From the NCBI GenBank assembly GCA_913054415.1, contig CAJXII010000050.1, positions 1-9,924 of the forward strand: a DNA stretch of 9,924 nt, in the 5' to 3' direction. A program made the translations under genes and the position numbers. Positions 1 to 6,351 of this stretch are shown one piece after another (position 1 is the first letter of the stretch; every line of letters begins with the position of its first letter). The notes under the pieces are model-generated. The model saw nothing but the letters and a program-made list of their open reading frames with translations. It was not told the DNA's origin and made no database searches. The stretch comes from an uncultured Arcobacter sp. (GTDB lineage Bacteria; Campylobacterota; Campylobacteria; Campylobacterales; Arcobacteraceae).

Positions 1-1
1 T

Positions 2-67
2 ACTTTTTTAGAATTGGATGGTAGATTTTATATTATGGATTTATTTGGGATATATTCTATATCTTAA
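2..67 (+). CDS. Possible 3' end of an unidentified gene entering from the left edge
   Basis: Frame 2 of the plus strand is open from the left edge for 21 codons and closes with TAA at 65-67. The translated tail (it contains FLELDGRFYIMDLFG) has a mixed, protein-like composition, with charged residues alternating with hydrophobic ones. Its stop overlaps the xseA stop on the other strand: both use the TTAA at 64-67, a common arrangement for tightly packed convergent genes. I do not recognise a family. The stretch is short enough that a chance open frame is quite possible. No minus-strand start codon lies in bases 1-63, so a further downstream operon gene beginning here is unlikely. Confidence 0.3.
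   Translation, partial: TFLELDGRFYIMDLFGIYSIS
49..63. repeat. Perfect short inverted repeat beside the xseA stop codon
   Basis: GATATA, a three-base loop TTC, then TATATC form a perfect 6-bp inverted repeat directly next to the xseA stop. It is the only obvious hairpin at this convergent gene end. The stem has only two G:C pairs, and neither side carries a run of T in the direction of transcription, so it does not meet the usual pattern of an intrinsic terminator. The repeat itself is certain; any function is speculative. Confidence 0.4.
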
Positions 68-1266
68 TTTCGACTCTGTTTAGATATAACTTTTGCACAA
101 ACTATATAATTTGCATCTTCCAAATGGACAATATCATCTTTTTGGATAGATTCTAGTTGAATAACACTACTATTTTTTGATATTTGCACAAAACCTTTTT
201 TAAGCTTAGAAGTTGGTTGATTTAACTTATAGTTTTGAGTTAAATTATTTAACCAATTCTCATAAATATTTAACCTATGTAAAAAGCTATTATTAAACTG
301 AGATTTTAAATTAGCTATATTTTGCTCTACTATATTAAACTTTGTTTGCAATGAATTTTGTTCAAATAGCTGATAATAAGAGTTTAACATCTGCTCTTTT
401 TGGCTCAATATATTTTTATATCTATGGTTAAAATCATCATATAAATTATCACAATAAACTCTTAGATCATCTATATTTGGTGTAGCTAACTCAATAGCAT
501 TTGATGGTGTGCTAGCTCTTACATCTGCCACAAAATCTGATATTACAAAATCGCTTTCATGCCCTACTGCACTTATAATAGGTGTTGTTGATTCAAATAT
601 AGCATCTGCTACACACTCTTCGTTGAATCCCCAAAGATCCTCTATACTTCCACCACCACGACCTACTATGATGATAGCTTTTGGGTTATTGGATGCTAAT
701 TTATTGGCTAATTTAATATTTTTTACGATACTATTTTTTGCCATATCCCCTTGCACTAAAGTTGGCAATAAAATCATCTTTGCCAAAGGATACCTATGTG
801 CCAATATTTTTTTCATATCTTCAATAGCCGCACCTGTATTGGATGTAACTACATATATGGTATTTGGAAATTGTGGTAGCTCTTTTTTAATCTGCTTATT
901 AAAATAACCTTTTATTTGAAGCTTAGTTTTTAACTGCTCATAAGCTAATGTTAATGCCCCTACTCCACTTGGTTCTATCTTTTGTGCTATAAGTTGATAA
1001 CTTCCACGAGGGATATAAACTGTAAGATTGGCATATAAAACAACTTTTGCTCCAACCTCAAGACGAAATTTTAGATATTGGGCATTGCCTCTAAACATAA
1101 CACAAGAGATCATAGATTTTTCATCTTTGATACTAAAATATATATGTCCTGAGTTGTGGTATGTTAGATTTGAGATCTCGCCCTCTACATAAACACTACT
1201 TAGTGTAGTTTCTAATAATGACTTTATCTGTTCATTTAATGATGAAACTGAAAGAGGTGTATTCAT
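64..1266 (-). CDS. xseA: Exodeoxyribonuclease VII large subunit
   Basis: This is the catalytic large subunit of exonuclease VII, a cytoplasmic enzyme that degrades single-stranded DNA from both ends into oligonucleotides and acts with several copies of the small subunit XseB, which is not in this window. An N-terminal OB-fold (about residues 5-100) binds DNA. The conserved catalytic core follows, with TSNTGAAIED (about 142-151), VGRGGGSIEDLW (about 202-213), SAVGHESD (about 233-240) and ADVRASTPSNAIEL (about 248-261). The helical C-terminal part, about 265-370, is the expected XseB-binding coiled coil. At about 400 residues it is slightly shorter than enterobacterial XseA, as is usual in Campylobacterota. 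A TTG at 1269 lies one codon upstream, but the ATG at 1266 is preferred as the standard start. Residue numbers here count from the TTG. The gene starts 6 bases after the ubiE stop, so it is probably the last gene of the parA-to-xseA transcript. Confidence 0.97.
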   Translation of the reverse strand: MNTPLSVSSLNEQIKSLLETTLSSVYVEGEISNLTYHNSGHIYFSIKDEKSMISCVMFRGNAQYLKFRLEVGAKVVLYANLTVYIPRGSYQLIAQKIEPSGVGALTLAYEQLKTKLQIKGYFNKQIKKELPQFPNTIYVVTSNTGAAIEDMKKILAHRYPLAKMILLPTLVQGDMAKNSIVKNIKLANKLASNNPKAIIIVGRGGGSIEDLWGFNEECVADAIFESTTPIISAVGHESDFVISDFVADVRASTPSNAIELATPNIDDLRVYCDNLYDDFNHRYKNILSQKEQMLNSYYQLFEQNSLQTKFNIVEQNIANLKSQFNNSFLHRLNIYENWLNNLTQNYKLNQPTSKLKKGFVQISKNSSVIQLESIQKDDIVHLEDANYIVCAKVISKQSRN

Positions 1267-1272
1267 CAAACA

Positions 1273-1998
1273 TTATATCTTTCTTGCTATAAAAGTTGTG
1301 CTCATATCTAAACTATAACCTTTGACAAAAATAGGCTCTAATCCTACACTTTTTAGCTCATCACATAATTGCTTTGTAGTGATAAAATTTTCTATAGATG
1401 TTGGAAGATATGTGTAAGCATCTTTATTTTTAGATATAAGCCCTCCTATATGAGGCATTAAGTTATTTAGATAAAATTTTGATAGTTTTGCACCTAGATT
1501 ATTTTTATCATTTTTTGTAAATTCTAAGATGATACAAAGTCCACCTTTTTTCAAAACTCTTGCGAACTCTTTTAAACCCTCTTTTCTTTTTACAACATTT
1601 CTTATACCATAAGATATAGATATAAAATCAGCTGACTGATCATCTAGTGGCATAGATTCTGCTCCAGCTTCTATAAATGTCCTATGTGGTATTTTGGTTT
1701 TTCCAACCTCCATCATACCTACACTTGGATCTACCCCTATGATATTATCTACTTTTATTCCATTTTGAGTAGCTACATTTTCCCAGTCTATCATAAGATC
1801 ACCTGTCCCACAAGCAACATCTACAATAGAATCTAATTTTGTTTTACCATAAAAAGAAAATGCCATATTACAAGCTTTTTTTCTCCATAGTTTATCTACA
1901 CCCATACTTAAAATTCTATTAGCTAAATCATAAGTTTTAGCTATATCATTAAACATCTTTACTATATCTTCTTGATTGTCTCTATTCTCTTCTGCCAC
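1273..1998 (-). CDS. ubiE: Demethylmenaquinone methyltransferase (UbiE/MenG family)
   Basis: This SAM-dependent C-methyltransferase carries out the last step of menaquinone synthesis, methylating demethylmenaquinone. The UbiE family can also act on ubiquinone precursors, but Campylobacterota use menaquinones, so the MenG role is inferred. Both family signatures are visible: YDLANRILSMGVDKLWRK at residues 23-40 and RVLKKGGL at 147-154. The SAM site is formed by VDVACGTGDL (59-68) and the acidic GVDPSVGMM (88-96). The segment DAYTYLPTSIENF (about 193-205) is also typical. The length of 241 residues is normal for the family. The start is GTG, supported by a strong AAAGGA five bases upstream at 2004-2009. 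That site overlaps the stop of the small gene before it, which suggests translational coupling. It lies 9 bases behind the 82-residue gene and 6 bases ahead of xseA. Confidence 0.96.
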   Translation of the reverse strand: MAEENRDNQEDIVKMFNDIAKTYDLANRILSMGVDKLWRKKACNMAFSFYGKTKLDSIVDVACGTGDLMIDWENVATQNGIKVDNIIGVDPSVGMMEVGKTKIPHRTFIEAGAESMPLDDQSADFISISYGIRNVVKRKEGLKEFARVLKKGGLCIILEFTKNDKNNLGAKLSKFYLNNLMPHIGGLISKNKDAYTYLPTSIENFITTKQLCDELKSVGLEPIFVKGYSLDMSTTFIARKI

Positions 1999-2003
1999 TT
2001 GTT

Positions 2004-2009
2004 TCCTTT
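2004..2009 (-). promoter_or_regulatory. Shine-Dalgarno site that fixes the GTG start of ubiE
   Basis: AAAGGA on the minus strand ends five bases before the GTG at 1998. It is the best ribosome-binding site in the minus-strand operon. It overlaps the TAA stop of the preceding small gene (2008-2010), so ribosomes finishing that gene are placed to re-initiate on ubiE. Confidence 0.7.
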
Positions 2010-2256
2010 AAAATAAAAATTTACCTATTAATACACCAACAATAAGCCCTATATTTAACCCAACTACAAACTTAATATTTGATAATTTTTCGTTTTGTTT
2101 TGGGATCATATTTAAAATATGCTCTTGAGTTTTTAAAGATTTTTTAAAACTTTTTGCAGCATGATCCATAGTATCAATAGTATTTTTAAGAGTTAGCTCT
2201 GCTAATTCAAATCTCTCTATTAACTCTTTTGTTTGCTTAAAACTCATATCTGACAT
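2008..2256 (-). CDS. Small coiled-coil protein with a C-terminal glycine-zipper membrane helix
   Basis: I do not recognise this 82-residue protein. Residues 1-60 are charged and helix-rich (KELIERFELAELTLKN, then KSFKKSLKTQEHILNM) and read as an amphipathic or coiled-coil region. Residues 61-82 form one hydrophobic segment that ends the protein. Inside it four glycines (66, 70, 74, 78) are spaced exactly four apart, a GxxxGxxxGxxxG glycine zipper, which in known membrane proteins packs helices into oligomers. There is no signal peptide, so a tail-anchored inner-membrane protein with a cytoplasmic N-terminus is inferred. The ATG at 2256 has only a weak AAGAGA site upstream; an in-frame ATG at 2247 is an alternative. 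It sits 10 bases after the ParA-like ATPase gene and 9 bases before ubiE, so it is probably co-expressed with both. A role as membrane partner of the ATPase is a hypothesis from context only. Confidence 0.8.
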   Translation of the reverse strand: MSDMSFKQTKELIERFELAELTLKNTIDTMDHAAKSFKKSLKTQEHILNMIPKQNEKLSNIKFVVGLNIGLIVGVLIGKFLF

Positions 2257-2266
2257 ATTATATCTC

Positions 2267-3055
2267 TTATTTTATAGGGATTAACTTATCCAATGTGCAA
2301 AAAATATTATTAAGCCCATTTAAAACATAATCTTTTGATTCTGTCTGTATTCTTCTAAAAAATAGATATTTTCTAGCACTTTCAATATCCCCTATCGCTT
2401 TGGCATCCATAGCTTTTTGAGCAAAGTTGGTATTGTTGTGTGCCATCTCCCAAACTGTGCTTCCTAAATATCTGCTAATAGTAATAATCTTATCATTTAA
2501 CACAGGAAAATATTTTGGATCTTTTACTATATCTGTGATTGTAGCATTGCTTCCTAGATATTTATGCCCAAAAAAATTGATAAACTGCTCCTCTAAATAA
2601 TCTTCTTCTGGTGAGATCGCACGACTTAGAGCAAATATTAGGTGTTCTTGAGCATTAGCTTCTATTTTTTGTAGTTTTCTCATAGTTGCTATTGCATTTT
2701 TACCATCAAGCTCCCCATCACCTAGTGGAACTATCCATTTGACATTGCCAAATGTTCCAACTTTTGCTATCTCATCAAGTACTAAAGTAGATGTTTTATT
2801 TCCACCAACATCAACTATTACTTCGTGATTGTCGTCCATTAATATCAACTCATCCAACTCTTTTAGTTTGTTGGTTTGTAGCATTCTTTTATTGACTATC
2901 TCTGTTCGTGAAAAACTTTTTGAGTCATTGTTTTCATCATCAATCTCAATATAGGTAATTTTTTTACCATGTTTTTTATATAGATATGGTGCTATAACTT
3001 GCATAGCAAGAGTTGATTTACCAACACCACCTTTTGTTTGCGGAATAATTATCAT
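2267..3055 (-). CDS. ParA/MinD-family deviant Walker A ATPase, stand-alone
   Basis: A 262-residue cytoplasmic P-loop ATPase of the ParA/MinD (SIMIBI) class, whose members dimerise on ATP and position DNA, septa or protein clusters. The deviant Walker A motif KGGVGKST lies at residues 8-15, with the signature lysine at 8 and the P-loop lysine at 13. A Walker A'-like EIDDEN is at about 37-42 and a Walker B-like EVIVDVGGN at about 78-86 with Asp82. The N-terminus has no DNA-binding extension as plasmid type I ParA proteins do, and no ParB/Spo0J gene or parS-like site lies next to it, so it is unlikely to be the main chromosomal Soj. The C-terminal 80 residues are charged and not recognisable to me. 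The ATG at 3055 has AGGA six bases upstream. It is the first gene of the minus-strand run, followed 10 bases later by a small membrane protein. The ATPase class is clear; the cargo is unknown. Confidence 0.88.
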   Translation of the reverse strand: MIIIPQTKGGVGKSTLAMQVIAPYLYKKHGKKITYIEIDDENNDSKSFSRTEIVNKRMLQTNKLKELDELILMDDNHEVIVDVGGNKTSTLVLDEIAKVGTFGNVKWIVPLGDGELDGKNAIATMRKLQKIEANAQEHLIFALSRAISPEEDYLEEQFINFFGHKYLGSNATITDIVKDPKYFPVLNDKIITISRYLGSTVWEMAHNNTNFAQKAMDAKAIGDIESARKYLFFRRIQTESKDYVLNGLNNIFCTLDKLIPIK

Positions 3056-3104
3056 ATTTTATCCTATTGTGTATTTAACTTTTCAAATCTCAAACGATAT
3101 AATC

Positions 3105-3118
3105 AAGATAATTGTATC
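3105..3118. repeat. Short inverted repeat overlapping the parA-like promoter -10 box
   Basis: AGATA, a four-base spacer, then TATCT form a perfect 5-bp inverted repeat. On the minus strand it covers the TACAAT taken as the -10 box of the parA-like gene, so a dimeric repressor bound here could block the promoter. No known operator consensus is claimed, and short AT-rich inverted repeats arise easily by chance in DNA of this composition. Confidence 0.3.
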
Positions 3119-3126
3119 TAAAAAAA
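3111..3126 (-). promoter_or_regulatory. Candidate sigma-70 promoter of the parA-like to xseA operon
   Basis: Read on the minus strand, seven T's (3120-3126) are followed by AGA and then TACAAT (3111-3116). This matches the Campylobacter-type housekeeping promoter, which has a T-rich stretch before an extended TATAAT-like -10 box and no conserved -35. Transcription would begin near 3104, leaving a leader of about 50 bases that contains the AGGA ribosome site before the ATG at 3055. It means the parA-like run can be transcribed separately from the upstream phosphoesterase gene. Confidence 0.5.
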
Positions 3127-3134
3127 TATTTAAT

Positions 3135-3947
3135 TTAGTTTAGAATAGATTTTATAATCATATCCTCTTTATCATCATATAGTTTTAGCTTAAAAGCATC
3201 TTTTGTTAGTCCATCATCATCTATATTGATAATAATCACTTGCATAATAGATTTACAACTATTAGGCACATCAAAATGCCCACCTAAACCTGTAAGTGCT
3301 TTTTGACAAGGAACTTTACTATCCATACCTATTACATTGTCTCTACAACCTGTAAGCCCTACATCTGTTACATAAAATGTATTATCAGTGATCTCCAAAT
3401 CATCTGTGCCTATATGTGTATGTGTACCACAAATAGCACTTACTTTTCCTTTTAGAAGTTGCATCATTACCCTTTTTTCTGCTGTTGCTTCAGCATGAAA
3501 ATCGATAAAAATATGTTTTATCCCATCAGATTTGAGTTGTTGCACTAAATCTATTATATAAGTAAAAGGGTTTAAAACTTGTGGCATATCATACAAGCCC
3601 ATTAGATTTATCACTGCTAAAGGTTGATTGTTTATCAAAATTTTACAAACTCCACTACCTTTTATACCATCTGGATAATTTGCTGGTCTTAATATATTTT
3701 CTTTCTCCAATAAAACCATCATATCTTTTTTCTTATCCCACGAGTGGTTGCCACCTGTTATAATATCGATACCTGATTTTAGTAGTTCATCTGCATTTTT
3801 TACAGTTAGCCCAAATCCATGACTTGCATTTTCACCATTTGCTATTACGCAGTCAATATTATACTTTTGTCTTATATTTGTAAGATGATGTTTTATCATC
3901 TTTCTACCTGGTCGCCCTACTATATCACCTATAAATGCTATATTCAA
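3135..3947 (-). CDS. ymdB: YmdB-family metallophosphoesterase (TIGR00282 type)
   Basis: A 270-residue calcineurin-like phosphoesterase of the family that includes Bacillus subtilis YmdB, a cyclic-nucleotide phosphodiesterase affecting biofilm and motility decisions. E. coli YmdB is an unrelated macrodomain protein. The di-metal site is complete: Asp8 in GDIVGRPGR, Glu39 and Asn40 in NGENASHG, Asn67 and His68 in GGNHSWD, His151 in DFHAEATAEKR, and His176 and His178 in GTHTHIG. The length matches the family. No ATG is available at the conserved N-terminus. The TTG at 3947 gives the expected beginning (MNIAFIGDIVGR) and has a weak AGAGAG about ten bases upstream. The gene is divergent from the sugar operon and 79 bases upstream of the parA-like gene, from which it may be transcribed separately. 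The substrate in this organism is unknown; 2',3'-cyclic nucleotides are suggested only by family. Confidence 0.92.
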   Translation of the reverse strand: MNIAFIGDIVGRPGRKMIKHHLTNIRQKYNIDCVIANGENASHGFGLTVKNADELLKSGIDIITGGNHSWDKKKDMMVLLEKENILRPANYPDGIKGSGVCKILINNQPLAVINLMGLYDMPQVLNPFTYIIDLVQQLKSDGIKHIFIDFHAEATAEKRVMMQLLKGKVSAICGTHTHIGTDDLEITDNTFYVTDVGLTGCRDNVIGMDSKVPCQKALTGLGGHFDVPNSCKSIMQVIIINIDDDGLTKDAFKLKLYDDKEDMIIKSILN

Positions 3948-3987
3948 TTTATTATCACTCTCTTTTTATACTTTAATAGAAGTTTAT

Positions 3988-3993
3988 ATTATA
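3988..3993 (-). promoter_or_regulatory. Candidate -10 box for the ymdB-type gene
   Basis: TATAAT on the minus strand lies about 40 bases upstream of the TTG at 3947, in the 77-base gap between divergent genes. Transcription would begin near 3981, giving a leader of roughly 34 bases. No -35 is visible, as is normal in Campylobacterota. A second, poorer TATAAA lies closer to the gene at 3965-3970. Confidence 0.4.
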
Positions 3994-4011
3994 CTGTAAG
4001 TTAGATTAATA

Positions 4012-4017
4012 TATAAT
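4012..4017 (+). promoter_or_regulatory. Candidate -10 box for the legionaminic operon, very close to the start codon
   Basis: A perfect TATAAT ends only seven bases before the ATG at 4025. If it is used, transcription would begin at or one base before the start codon, giving a leaderless mRNA. No purine-rich ribosome site lies between it and the ATG. An alternative -10 box, TATACT at 3990-3995, would give a leader of about 23 bases that still has no Shine-Dalgarno sequence. Neither has a recognisable -35. Which one is used cannot be decided from sequence. Confidence 0.4.
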
Positions 4018-4024
4018 AGTTCTT

Positions 4025-5212
4025 ATGAATATACTAAACTTAATAGGAAGAACAAAGCCTTTATTAGCAGATGATATTAAAAATAATGAAAATAGATTAC
4101 AACAAATAGTATCATCCTCATCATTTTTAGTTTTAGGTGGAGCTGGATCTATTGGAAGTGCTGTATCTAAAGAGATATTTAAACGAAATCCAAAAAAATT
4201 ACATATAGTTGATATGAGTGAAAACAATATGGTAGAGCTTGTGCGAGATATAAGAAGTAGTCTAGGATATATCGATGGAGAATTTGCTACATTTGCTCTT
4301 GATATTGGATCGTTTGAATATGATGCTTTTATAAAAAGTGATGGTAAGTATGATTATGTATTGAATCTAAGTGCTTTAAAACATGTGCGAAGTGAAAAAG
4401 ATCCATATACTCTTATGCGAATGATTGAAACAAATATTTTCAATACTGACAAAACTATCAAACAATCTATAGAAAATAAAGTCAAAAAATATTTTTGTGT
4501 TAGCACAGATAAAGCTGCAAATCCTGTGAATATGATGGGTGCTAGTAAGAGAATTATGGAGATGTTTGTTCATAGAAACTCTTTAAATATAGATGTTTCA
4601 ATGGCTAGATTTGCAAATGTTGCTTTTAGTGATGGCTCACTTCTTCATGGCTTTAATCAGCGACTTGAAAAAGCACAACCAATAGTAGCACCAAATGATA
4701 TTAAAAGATATTTTGTAACACCACAAGAGAGTGGTGAGCTTTGTCTAATGAGTTGTATTTTTGGTCAAAATCGTGATATATTTTTCCCAAAACTAAGTGA
4801 AGAGTTACATCTTATCACTTTTGCAGATATTGCAGTTAAATATCTTGAAGTAAAAGGATATAAACCATATCTTTGTAAAGATGAAGATGAAGCAAGAGCT
4901 TTAGCAAAAACTTTACCACAAGAGGGTAAGTATCCTTGCCTTTTTACTTCAAGTGATACTACTGGGGAGAAAGATTTTGAAGAGTTTTTTACAGAGAATG
5001 AAACTTTGAATATGGATAAATTCAAAAATCTAGGAATTATAAAAAATGAGGTTGATTTTGATGAGAAGCTTTTAAACTCTTTTGAAAATAGTATCAAAAA
5101 CTATAAACAAAATCTATCTTGGGTAAAAGAGGATATTGTAAAAGAGTTTTATAAACTACTTCCTAATTTTGGTCATAAAGAAACAGGAAAATATCTTGAT
5201 GGGAAGATGTAA
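4025..5212 (+). CDS. legB: Soluble UDP-HexNAc 4,6-dehydratase, LegB role (CapD/PglF-like SDR)
   Basis: An NAD-dependent extended SDR enzyme that should remove water from UDP-GlcNAc to give UDP-4-keto-6-deoxy-GlcNAc, the first step towards bacillosamine and legionaminic acid. The Rossmann motif GGAGSIG is at residues 38-44, followed by DMSENNMVEL (63-72). The active-site block STDKAANPVNMMGASK (160-175) carries Met171 where most SDRs have tyrosine, with Lys175 four residues on. The same Ser/Met/Lys arrangement is known in WbpM and PglF, so it is a subfamily trait. Unlike those proteins it has no N-terminal membrane domain. At 395 residues it belongs to the soluble subgroup found in Leg clusters; residues beyond about 280 form a C-terminal extension. 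The ATG gives the usual family N-terminus (NILNLIGR) although no Shine-Dalgarno site is visible. It is the first gene of the plus-strand operon, and its stop overlaps the legC start as TAATG. UDP- rather than GDP-sugar specificity is inferred from the subfamily. Confidence 0.9.
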   Translation: MNILNLIGRTKPLLADDIKNNENRLQQIVSSSSFLVLGGAGSIGSAVSKEIFKRNPKKLHIVDMSENNMVELVRDIRSSLGYIDGEFATFALDIGSFEYDAFIKSDGKYDYVLNLSALKHVRSEKDPYTLMRMIETNIFNTDKTIKQSIENKVKKYFCVSTDKAANPVNMMGASKRIMEMFVHRNSLNIDVSMARFANVAFSDGSLLHGFNQRLEKAQPIVAPNDIKRYFVTPQESGELCLMSCIFGQNRDIFFPKLSEELHLITFADIAVKYLEVKGYKPYLCKDEDEARALAKTLPQEGKYPCLFTSSDTTGEKDFEEFFTENETLNMDKFKNLGIIKNEVDFDEKLLNSFENSIKNYKQNLSWVKEDIVKEFYKLLPNFGHKETGKYLDGKM

Positions 5213-6351
5213 TGCAAAAAATAGTTGATTTTATACAAAGCATATATAACACAAAAGAGTTTTTACCTTTGCATGAACCACGATTTATTGGTAATGAAAA
5301 AAAGTATCTAAACGACTGTATAGATTCAACTTTTGTTTCAAGTGTTGGTAAATATGTGGATATATTTGAAAAGCAATTTGCCAAAAAAGTTGGTGCAAAA
5401 TATGCTATTGCTGTAGTTAATGGCACATTGGCATTGCATATTGCTTTATTGTTGGCAAATGTTAAAAAAGATGATGAAGTGATAACTCAAGCTCTTACAT
5501 TTATAGCTACTTGCAATGCTATAAACTACTGTGGTGCTAAACCTATTTTTGTAGATGTCGATTTAGATACTTTAGGACTTAGCCCAAAAGCATTAGAAAA
5601 ATTTTTAGAAAAAAACTGTATCATCAAAGATGGCAAATGTATCAATAAAACTACAAATAAAATCATAAAAGCTTGTGTGCCAATGCACACTTTTGGACAC
5701 CCTTGCAAAATCGATAAAATAGTAAAAATCTGTAAAAAGTGGCATATCAAAGTTGTAGAAGATAGTGCAGAGAGTCTTGGAAGCTACTACAAAAATAAAC
5801 ATACAGGAGTTTTTGGAAAACTTGGAACTTTTAGTTTCAATGGAAATAAAATTATTACAAGTGGTGGTGGTGGAGTAATAGTTACAAATGATAAAAAGTT
5901 AGCAAAAAAAGCAAAACATCTTACAACAACTGCAAAAATACCACACCCTTGGGAATATAAACACGATATGATTGGGTATAACTACCGTTTGGTTAATCTA
6001 AATGCTGCACTTTTAGTAGCTCAACTTGAACAATTGAATAAGTTTCTAAAAAATAAAAGAGAGTTAGCCCAAAAGTATAAAAAGTTTTTTAAGGAGTTTG
6101 ATGATATTACTTTTATCAAAGAGCCTAAAAATTCCAAATCAAACTATTGGCTAAATGGTATAATTTTTAAAAACCAAAAACAACGAGATAAGTTTTTAGA
6201 GTTTTCAAACAAAAATGGTATAATGACAAGACCTATATGGACACTTATGAATAAACTAGATATGTTCAAAGATGCTCAATGTGGAAGTTTAAAAAATAGT
6301 AAATATTTAGAAAAAAGAGTTGTAAATATTACAAGTAGTGTGGTGATATAA
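5212..6351 (+). CDS. legC: PLP-dependent sugar aminotransferase, LegC family
   Basis: A DegT/DnrJ/EryC1-type aminotransferase that should transfer an amino group, usually from glutamate, to C4 of the 4-keto sugar made by the preceding dehydratase, giving UDP-4-amino-4,6-dideoxy-GlcNAc (UDP-bacillosamine). The PLP lysine is Lys213 in FSFNGNKIITSGGGG (207-221). Asp184 in VEDSAESLGS (182-191) should pair with the PLP ring nitrogen. NGTLALHIAL (70-79) and the C-terminal VNITSSVVI also fit the LegC/PglE group. The length of 379 residues is normal. The ATG shares one base with the legB stop, and GGGAAGA about five bases upstream, inside the end of legB, serves as ribosome site, so translation is probably coupled. 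The next gene starts directly after its stop with no gap. Confidence 0.93.
   Translation: MQKIVDFIQSIYNTKEFLPLHEPRFIGNEKKYLNDCIDSTFVSSVGKYVDIFEKQFAKKVGAKYAIAVVNGTLALHIALLLANVKKDDEVITQALTFIATCNAINYCGAKPIFVDVDLDTLGLSPKALEKFLEKNCIIKDGKCINKTTNKIIKACVPMHTFGHPCKIDKIVKICKKWHIKVVEDSAESLGSYYKNKHTGVFGKLGTFSFNGNKIITSGGGGVIVTNDKKLAKKAKHLTTTAKIPHPWEYKHDMIGYNYRLVNLNAALLVAQLEQLNKFLKNKRELAQKYKKFFKEFDDITFIKEPKNSKSNYWLNGIIFKNQKQRDKFLEFSNKNGIMTRPIWTLMNKLDMFKDAQCGSLKNSKYLEKRVVNITSSVVI

Noticed and set aside
509..907. 132-codon open frame on the plus strand
   Set aside because: It lies wholly inside xseA on the opposite strand, shows no recognisable domain, and the xseA motifs occupy the same bases.
3105..3126. 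Inverted repeat plus A/T run considered as an intrinsic terminator
   Set aside because: The run of seven lies before the stem on the minus strand and is A's on the plus strand, so it has no U tract after the hairpin in either direction.
4502..4552. Missing catalytic tyrosine in the LegB-type dehydratase considered as an inactivating change
   Set aside because: Methionine at this position with a conserved lysine four residues later is the normal state in the WbpM/PglF group, so it is not evidence of decay.
4765..5097. 110-codon open frame on the minus strand
   Set aside because: Antisense shadow of legB; serine/phenylalanine-rich composition typical of reversed AT-rich coding sequence.
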